Part shown: positions 8,055 through 12,366 of the stretch, one piece after another | Layout of the letters: the number at the start of each line of letters is the position of its first letter | Numbering within the stretch: position 1 is the stretch's first letter | Source: Chitinophagaceae bacterium | GTDB lineage: Bacteria; Bacteroidota; Bacteroidia; Chitinophagales; Chitinophagaceae | NCBI GenBank assembly: GCA_017882205.1 | Contig: JADGPY010000105.1 | Location: 1-12,366 of the forward strand | Length of the DNA stretch: 12,366 nucleotides | Direction: 5' to 3' | The notes under the pieces: generated by a model | The model's input: the letters and a program-made list of their open reading frames with translations, nothing else | Told to the model about the DNA's origin: nothing | Databases searched by the model: none | Program-made: the position numbers and the translations under genes

Positions 8055-9179
8055 TTATTCACTTATTACCTGTAAAAGTTGTTTTATTGTATGTGATATA
8101 TGAACCAGCTCCTGTCGGTCATTACTTAATATGGTAACATGTCCCATTTTCCGGCCGGGTTTAGTAATTTTTTTACCATAAAGATGCACGAATACATTTT
8201 CAATTCCAAGAACAGCATCAAGCCCAACCAACCTGGCCGGACCATAATACCCAATTGCCCCCACAACATTTACCATTGCTGCAGGCATGATGTGCTTTGT
8301 ATTGCCTAAAGGATACCCCAGCATTATGCGCCACAACATATCAAATTGTGAGGAATAATTAGCTTCTATGGTGTGATGGCCACTATTATGTACCCTGGGA
8401 GCAGTTTCATTTACCCATATATTTTTGTCCTGGTCAATGAACATCTCCACTGCGAAAATACCAGGGCTTTGTAAATTTTTAACCACTCTCGTTGCGATGG
8501 CTTCGATCTTCCATAATATCTTTTCTTCCAGTTGGGCCGGACTGAGTTGATAATTAAGCATATTTAGTATTGGATCAAATATCATCTCTACCGGGGGGTA
8601 AACGGCCATTTCGCCCGAGTCATTTACTGCTATAATTATGGAAATCTCCTTTCTGATATCAATCTTTTTTTCCAGTAGGGCTGGCTCATCAAATCCAAGA
8701 TCTATATCAGCAGGGCTATTCATTGCAACAACTCCCCGCCCATCATACCCTCCTTTAGCTATTTTATGCAGAGCAGGGAAGAATCCAGCATGATGATGTA
8801 ATTCAGATTGATTCTCAGTTACATAAAAGGAACCCGTTGGTATGTCATATTCCAGATAAAATTGCTTTTGAAGGATCTTATTTTTTATAGTTGAGAGGGC
8901 TGATGGACGGGGATATACTCTTACACCCATTTCTTCAAGCTGTAGTAAGGCCTCTTCATTGACTGATTCGATTTCAATCGTCATGGCATCTAAACCCTTT
9001 CCAAAATTATATACATCCTCGTATTTGGTGATATCTCCTTCTACAAAGTGATGACATAGATGAGCTGCAGGGCATCCAGGATCATTTTCCATAAGAAACG
9101 TTTCCACAGGATAGTTTGCTGAAGCCTGCAAAAGCATCCTACCCAGTTGTCCTCCCCCTAATATCCCGATCTTTTGCAT
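8055..9179 (-). CDS. purK: N5-carboxyaminoimidazole ribonucleotide synthetase PurK
   Basis: ATP-grasp enzyme that carboxylates AIR with bicarbonate and ATP to N5-CAIR, feeding PurE. The 374-residue length is normal. Motifs in order are the N-terminal GGGQLGRM (8-15), the ATP-grasp glycine-rich loop KGGYDGRG (142-149), the metal/ATP site NETAPRVHNSGH (257-268, close to the NEIAPRPHNSGH form usual in PurK) and the C-terminal KPGRKMGHVT (340-349). The ATG at 9177-9179 starts directly at the Rossmann-like first strand, MQKIGILGGG, so it is well placed. It lies between the RNA methyltransferase gene (130 bp upstream) and the efflux operon (57 bp downstream). Its partner purE is on the same strand but about 5.7 kb away. 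Confidence 0.97.
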   Translation of the reverse strand: MQKIGILGGGQLGRMLLQASANYPVETFLMENDPGCPAAHLCHHFVEGDITKYEDVYNFGKGLDAMTIEIESVNEEALLQLEEMGVRVYPRPSALSTIKNKILQKQFYLEYDIPTGSFYVTENQSELHHHAGFFPALHKIAKGGYDGRGVVAMNSPADIDLGFDEPALLEKKIDIRKEISIIIAVNDSGEMAVYPPVEMIFDPILNMLNYQLSPAQLEEKILWKIEAIATRVVKNLQSPGIFAVEMFIDQDKNIWVNETAPRVHNSGHHTIEANYSSQFDMLWRIMLGYPLGNTKHIMPAAMVNVVGAIGYYGPARLVGLDAVLGIENVFVHLYGKKITKPGRKMGHVTILSNDRQELVHISHTIKQLLQVISE

Positions 9180-9218
9180 GGTAATTTTTCTGCAAGATAA
9201 TTGTTCTTTGCGGTCGGG

Positions 9219-9240
9219 GCGCTCTAAGCACCCTGAGCGC
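9219..9240. repeat. GC-rich inverted repeat upstream of purK
   Basis: Arms GCGCTC (9219-9224) and GAGCGC (9235-9240) are exact reverse complements around a 10-nt loop, 40 nt upstream of the purK start. The surrounding gap (9180-9309) also contains TTCTTTGCGGT and AAAGCTTT. It may be a leader hairpin, a regulator site or a decayed intergenic repeat. Confidence 0.35.
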
Positions 9241-9286
9241 TAAAGCTTTGACGATATAATTGCATCTATACTGCGCGGAGCTTTCT

Positions 9287-9312
9287 TAACCCAAGGCTTA
9301 AGCCTTGGGTTA
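9287..9312. repeat. 26-bp perfect palindrome over the methyltransferase stop codon
   Basis: Left arm TAACCCAAGGCTT (9287-9299) and right arm AAGCCTTGGGTTA (9300-9312) are exact reverse complements with no spacer. The last three bases are the stop codon (TAA on the minus strand) of the RNA methyltransferase gene. A second copy with one base change in the arm lies at 11687-11710, over the stop of hppD. In RNA it would form a strong hairpin directly after the coding region. No T-run follows, so a classical intrinsic terminator is not obvious; transcript 3'-end protection or a REP-like element are alternatives. Confidence 0.75.
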
Positions 9313-10467
9313 GTTCCTCGTTCCAGCATACAACTCATACTCCAACAGCCTACAATCTATCTTCCCCGTATAAAATTCAATTTTTCTATTTGCTTTTAAA
9401 CCGATTTTCTTTGCCAGGTTCGTGTTCCCGGTAAAAATATAACCAGTGTAACCCTTGCATTTCTTCTTTAAAAAATCTCCTATTCTTGCATAAGTTTCTT
9501 CTAATTCTTTTTCATCCCCTAACCTCGCTCCATATTCGGGGTTAAAATAAATAACTCCAGGCTCTTTGGGAACTTCTGTGTCTTCAAAATCACCTACTTC
9601 AAAATCAATAAGTTTTTCAACTCCGGCAGCCCCGGCATTTATTTTTGAAATATTGATCGCATCCTGGCTTAGATCCGTCGCAATAACCTGTAGACCGGGG
9701 AGGTCGATCACCTGTTGCAGTAGCTTCTTCTTTTCATTTTCATAATATGCCTCATCATAACCGAGGATATGTTTAAAGCCATAATTATTTCTAAATAGAC
9801 CAGGTCTTCTATTTGTGGCGAGTAATACTGCTTCGATCGCAACAGTAGATGATCCGCACATTGGGTTAACAAAAGCTGATTTGCGATCCCATTTAGTAGC
9901 GAGTAGGGTAGCCGTTGCGAGGGATTCCATCATTGGCGCGGCCCCTGGTATTTTTCTATATCCATGTTTGGCAAGGGTTTCTCCTGAAGTATCAAGAAAA
10001 ATTTCAGCAATATCATTTCTCCAGAACAAATGAACTACAGTACTTTGTAAATGCGGACCCGAATTAGGGCGTTCACCCGTCTTTTCCCTAAAACGATCAA
10101 CAATAGCATCTTTAACTTTCACATTTGCAAATAAAGAATTGTTGATGGTAGGGTGTTCAACAGTGCTCGTAACAGAAAAATAGCCATCCTTTAGAAAGAT
10201 TGTTTCCCATTGGATCTGGGCTACCGTATCATACAATTGCTGAGGCCCATTGCATGAAAAAGATTTTAAGGAATATAAGACCTGGCTTGCACATCGAAGG
10301 TTTAGGTTTAGCCAGATGCAATCGTTTAATGTACCGTTCAACTCCACACCAGTCTGAAATACTTTTTTTATCTTAAAACCCAGATCGGTTACTTCCAGTT
10401 GTAAAAATGGGGATATTCTTTTACTGCAGGTGATTACAATATGGCTGGGTTTGTTGAATGAAAGCAT
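9310..10467 (-). CDS. THUMP-domain class I SAM-dependent RNA methyltransferase (RlmL/Trm11-like)
   Basis: Probable guanine-N2 RNA methyltransferase related to the N-terminal half of RlmL (23S rRNA m2G2445). The 385-residue protein has an N-terminal ferredoxin-like plus THUMP region (about 1-160), then SGETLAKHGYRK (161-172) and the SAM-binding motif I, NPMCGSSTVAIEA (201-213), where most relatives have DPMCGSGT. A second SAM-site segment is ATDLSQDAINISKINA (263-278). The catalytic motif IV is NPEYGARL (309-316), where relatives usually read NPPYGERL. The substitutions are conservative in position and the protein is full length, so it is probably functional, but its target (rRNA or tRNA) cannot be fixed. 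The ATG lies 7 nt from a perfect TAnnTTTG box, which suggests a nearly leaderless transcript. It is divergent from hppD and 130 bp upstream of purK, and its stop codon is embedded in a palindrome. Confidence 0.88.
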   Translation of the reverse strand: MLSFNKPSHIVITCSKRISPFLQLEVTDLGFKIKKVFQTGVELNGTLNDCIWLNLNLRCASQVLYSLKSFSCNGPQQLYDTVAQIQWETIFLKDGYFSVTSTVEHPTINNSLFANVKVKDAIVDRFREKTGERPNSGPHLQSTVVHLFWRNDIAEIFLDTSGETLAKHGYRKIPGAAPMMESLATATLLATKWDRKSAFVNPMCGSSTVAIEAVLLATNRRPGLFRNNYGFKHILGYDEAYYENEKKKLLQQVIDLPGLQVIATDLSQDAINISKINAGAAGVEKLIDFEVGDFEDTEVPKEPGVIYFNPEYGARLGDEKELEETYARIGDFLKKKCKGYTGYIFTGNTNLAKKIGLKANRKIEFYTGKIDCRLLEYELYAGTRN

Positions 10468-10474
10468 GTGAACG

Positions 10475-10502
10475 CAAACTTAAGAATTATCTCTTGCTCC
10501 AA
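10475..10502 (-). promoter_or_regulatory. Probable promoter of the RNA methyltransferase gene
   Basis: On the minus strand TAAGTTTG (10482-10475) matches the Bacteroidota -7 consensus TAnnTTTG at every fixed position, and TTGG (10502-10499) lies 16 nt further upstream as a partial -33 box. The -7 box ends 7 nt before the ATG, so the leader would be a few bases at most. Confidence 0.45.
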
Positions 10503-10508
10503 TTGGAG
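10497..10508. promoter_or_regulatory. 12-bp palindrome between divergent promoters
   Basis: CTCCAATTGGAG is a perfect dyad. It overlaps the presumed -33 box of the minus-strand promoter and ends two bases before the TTTG box of the hppD promoter, a position suited to a regulator acting on either gene. No regulator is encoded nearby, so binding is inferred from symmetry and position only. Confidence 0.3.
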
Positions 10509-10509
10509 T

Positions 10510-10539
10510 TTTGATATCCTTAAAATCATTTTATCTTTA
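10510..10539 (+). promoter_or_regulatory. Probable promoter of hppD
   Basis: TTTG at 10510-10513 is followed after 18 nt by TATCTTTA at 10532-10539, which matches TAnnTTTG at five of six fixed positions. The box ends 18 nt before the ATG at 10558. This supports the ATG start rather than the upstream in-frame GTG at 10468, which precedes the promoter. Confidence 0.45.
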
Positions 10540-10557
10540 CTAAATAAACCTTCAAAT

Positions 10558-11688
10558 ATGTCCACACTTGAAGCCCCCGAATTAAAACAAGCTCCCGTAA
10601 CTGATTTCCTTCCATTGCAGGGAACTGATTATGTTGAATTTTATGTTGGCAATGCAAGGCAGGCTGCTCATTTTTACAAAACTGCATTTGGGTTTCAATC
10701 GCTTGCTTATGCGGGTCCCGAGACCGGAGTGAAAGACAGGGCCAGTTATGTGATCCGCCAGAATAAACTAACCTTCGTTCTTACCACAGCCATTCGCCCG
10801 GACAATGAAATAGCAAACCATGTTTACAAACATGGGGATGGCGTGAAAATGATTGCATTAAAAGTTGATGATGCTACAAGCGCATGGAAAGAAACCACTA
10901 AGCGCGGCGGTAAAAGTTATTTGGAACCAATAAACATGAAGGACGATAACGGTGAAGTGGTAATGAGCGGTATCCACATATATGGAGATACCATTCATCT
11001 TTTCATAGAACGCAAAAATTATTATGGTGTTTTCATGCCCGGGTATCGTCCATGGAACTCACTTTATAATCCTTCGGAAACCGGTTTGTTATACGTGGAT
11101 CATTGTGTTGGAAATGTAGGATGGAACCAAATGAACGTATGGGTTAAATTTTATGAAGACGTAATGGGATTCAGGAATATTCTAAGTTTTGATGATAAAG
11201 ATATTTCAACTGAGTATTCAGCATTGATGAGCAAGGTCATGAGCAATGGCAATGGATTTGTTAAATTTCCAATTAATGAACCTGCCGAAGGAAAGAAAAA
11301 ATCACAGGTGGAAGAATATCTTGAATTTTATAATGGCGAAGGCTGCCAGCATGTTGCTCTTGCAACAAACAATATAATTGAGACTGTTACTAATCTTCAA
11401 CACCGTGGAATAGAATTTTTAAAAGTACCCTCAAGCTATTATGCCTCTGTTCTTGATAGAGTTGGACATATAGATGAAGACTTGAAACCATTGAGCGAGT
11501 TGGGTATCTTGATTGACAGGGATGATGAAGGGTATCTTTTACAGATATTTTCAAAACCACTTCAGGACAGGCCAACATTATTTTTCGAGATCATTCAGCG
11601 TAAGGGAGCCAAGAGCTTTGGGAAGGGGAATTTTAAAGCCTTATTTGAAGCTATAGAGAGAGAACAAGCTGATAGAGGGAATTTATAA
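10558..11688 (+). CDS. hppD: 4-hydroxyphenylpyruvate dioxygenase
   Basis: Fe(II) enzyme of tyrosine catabolism, converting 4-hydroxyphenylpyruvate and O2 to homogentisate and CO2 in the cytoplasm. With the ATG at 10558 the protein has 376 residues, typical for the family. Two vicinal-oxygen-chelate domains are visible: DYVEFYVGNARQAAHFY (24-40) opens the N-terminal one and LLYVDHCVGNV (177-187) the catalytic one. The facial triad is H182 (VDHCVGN), H265 (GCQHVAL) and E344 (LFFEIIQR). The C-terminal GNFKALFEAIEREQ (357-370) is the conserved helix that closes over the active site. The reading frame is open upstream to a GTG at 10468, but those 30 codons cover the promoter and encode nothing family-like. 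The stop codon overlaps a hairpin repeat. Homogentisate dioxygenase is not in the window. The gene could in principle be the related hydroxymandelate synthase, but the overall match favours HPPD. Confidence 0.96.
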   Translation: MSTLEAPELKQAPVTDFLPLQGTDYVEFYVGNARQAAHFYKTAFGFQSLAYAGPETGVKDRASYVIRQNKLTFVLTTAIRPDNEIANHVYKHGDGVKMIALKVDDATSAWKETTKRGGKSYLEPINMKDDNGEVVMSGIHIYGDTIHLFIERKNYYGVFMPGYRPWNSLYNPSETGLLYVDHCVGNVGWNQMNVWVKFYEDVMGFRNILSFDDKDISTEYSALMSKVMSNGNGFVKFPINEPAEGKKKSQVEEYLEFYNGEGCQHVALATNNIIETVTNLQHRGIEFLKVPSSYYASVLDRVGHIDEDLKPLSELGILIDRDDEGYLLQIFSKPLQDRPTLFFEIIQRKGAKSFGKGNFKALFEAIEREQADRGNL

Positions 11689-11710
11689 CCCAGGGCTTTA
11701 GCCTTGGGTT
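11687..11710. repeat. Hairpin repeat over the hppD stop codon
   Basis: Left arm AACCCAGGGCT (11687-11697) pairs with right arm AGCCTTGGGTT (11700-11710) across a two-base centre, with one G-T wobble. The first two bases are the last two of the hppD stop codon TAA. The arms match those of the palindrome at 9287-9312 except for one base, so both are copies of one dispersed element. No T-run follows directly. Confidence 0.7.
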
Positions 11711-11750
11711 CTGGCATCGTTTGAATAAAAAATCATGTTAATCTGAGATA

Positions 11751-11786
11751 TTGGAATGGAATCATTAAATAAATACCCTATTTTTA
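11751..11786 (+). promoter_or_regulatory. Weak candidate promoter for the YafK-like gene
   Basis: TATTTTTA (11779-11786) resembles TAnnTTTG (five of six fixed positions) and ends 32 nt before the ATG. The nearest -33 candidate is TTG at 11751-11753, 25 nt upstream, which is longer than usual. The T-rich context makes a chance match possible. Confidence 0.25.
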
Positions 11787-11818
11787 CGTTATACCAGCCC
11801 TAAACAATACTGAATCTA

Positions 11819-12366
11819 ATGAGGAAACCCTATTTCCGTTTTATAATCTTTACTGTTCTTTGTCTTTCATCGAGTATTTGCTTTTCGCAAAACTCATTTG
11901 TGAGTTACCAGAAATCATCCCTTAAGTTGGCAGATGTATTTAGCCGTCAGGAAGATTCTTTGAAAAAGGAGTTCCAGGCCAAAGGATTAAAATGGCCTGC
12001 CAAATACGTGTATATAAGGTCCTTTAAATATGATGCTCAATTGGAAGTATGGGTAAAGAATGACGCTAAAGAACAATACAAACATTTTAAGACTTATAAG
12101 GTGTGTATGCAAAGCGGAACAATGGGCCCTAAAAGATTACAGGGAGATTACCAGGTTCCGGAAGGGTTCTATTACATCAATGAGTTCAACCCCAACAGCA
12201 ATTATCACCTGGCATTAGGAATAAATTATCCGAATGCTTCTGACAGGATATTGAGTGATTCATTACGCCCTGGTGGAGATATTTACATTCATGGAAGTTG
12301 TGTTTCTGTGGGCTGCATACCTCTGACTGATGAGCAGATCGAAGAACTTTACATCATTACTTCATA
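11819..12366 (+). CDS. Secreted L,D-transpeptidase-fold (YkuD) protein, YafK/DpaA-like, partial at the 3' side
   Basis: The frame is open from the ATG to the end of the window (182 complete codons), so the C-terminus is missing. A Sec signal peptide is clear: MRKPYFR, a hydrophobic stretch to about residue 20, and cleavage near CFSQ (21-24). The mature part contains YkuD-type features: SGTMGPKRLQGDYQVPEGFY (99-118) and IYIHGSCVSVGCIPLTD (155-171), with H158 and the presumed catalytic C166 in SVGC. The short spacing between His and the SxGC motif is that of the YafK (DpaA) branch rather than of ErfK/YbiS-type enzymes. In E. coli, DpaA detaches Braun lipoprotein from peptidoglycan, so an amidase or hydrolase acting on crosslinks in the periplasm is as likely as a transpeptidase here. 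It follows hppD in the same direction after 130 bp containing a hairpin and a weak promoter candidate, so it is probably a separate unit. Confidence 0.85.
   Translation, partial: MRKPYFRFIIFTVLCLSSSICFSQNSFVSYQKSSLKLADVFSRQEDSLKKEFQAKGLKWPAKYVYIRSFKYDAQLEVWVKNDAKEQYKHFKTYKVCMQSGTMGPKRLQGDYQVPEGFYYINEFNPNSNYHLALGINYPNASDRILSDSLRPGGDIYIHGSCVSVGCIPLTDEQIEELYIITS

Noticed and set aside
9180..9309. A possible further copy of the TTCTGCCAAY core (TTCTGCAAGAT at 9188-9198) before the GCGCTC hairpin.
   Set aside because: It needs a base deletion to align and the 30-nt spacing is not followed, so it cannot be told from chance.
10468..10557. In-frame GTG extension of hppD by 30 codons.
   Set aside because: The extra residues are not family-like, the stretch contains the promoter boxes, and the ATG at 10558 gives the normal length.

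Overview
The window looks like a chromosomal segment of a Bacteroidota bacterium, most likely from the Chitinophagaceae or a close relative. The evidence is a low-GC genome, mostly absent Shine-Dalgarno sequences, promoter candidates of the Bacteroidota type (TTTG, spacer, TAnnTTTG), a bacillithiol-synthesis BshC, secretion signals ending in FSQ or NGQ, and the protein sequence style of PurK, the THUMP methyltransferase and HPPD. No phage, IS, CRISPR, tRNA or rRNA was recognised. The gene content is mostly housekeeping; the unusual content lies between the genes.

Layout. 1-133: short intergenic stretch with a hairpin repeat and a candidate promoter. 134-1732 (+): bshC, with a TTG start. 1733-1830: convergent gap filled by a three-unit hairpin repeat array. 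1831-2340 (-): purE. 2341-2544: gap with a 34-bp perfect palindrome and further hairpins. 2545-7997 (-): a tripartite RND efflux operon, transcribed as adaptor lipoprotein, inner-membrane pump, TolC-like outer-membrane factor. 8055-9179 (-): purK. 9310-10467 (-): THUMP-domain RNA methyltransferase related to RlmL. Divergent from it, 10558-11688 (+): 4-hydroxyphenylpyruvate dioxygenase (hppD). 11819 to the edge (+): a secreted YafK/DpaA-like L,D-transpeptidase-fold protein, cut by the window end.

How the genes fit together. PurK and PurE catalyse consecutive steps of purine synthesis (AIR to N5-CAIR to CAIR). They lie on the same strand but are separated by the whole efflux operon, which looks like a cassette placed between two genes that are often adjacent. 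The three efflux proteins should form one envelope-spanning pump. BshC (low-molecular-weight thiol), HPPD (tyrosine catabolism) and the YafK-like protein (cell wall) have no evident link to these or to each other.

The most interesting signal is a set of short palindromic repeats. Three small arrays share a TTCTRCCRAY core and hairpins of 17-18 nt, and two of them show a 30-31 nt period. A second family (AACCCAAGGCT-type arms) occurs twice. Repeats of one or the other family overlap the stop codon of four of the genes (purE, tolC-like, the methyltransferase gene, hppD), which suggests a dispersed element with a preference for, or a role at, 3' ends.
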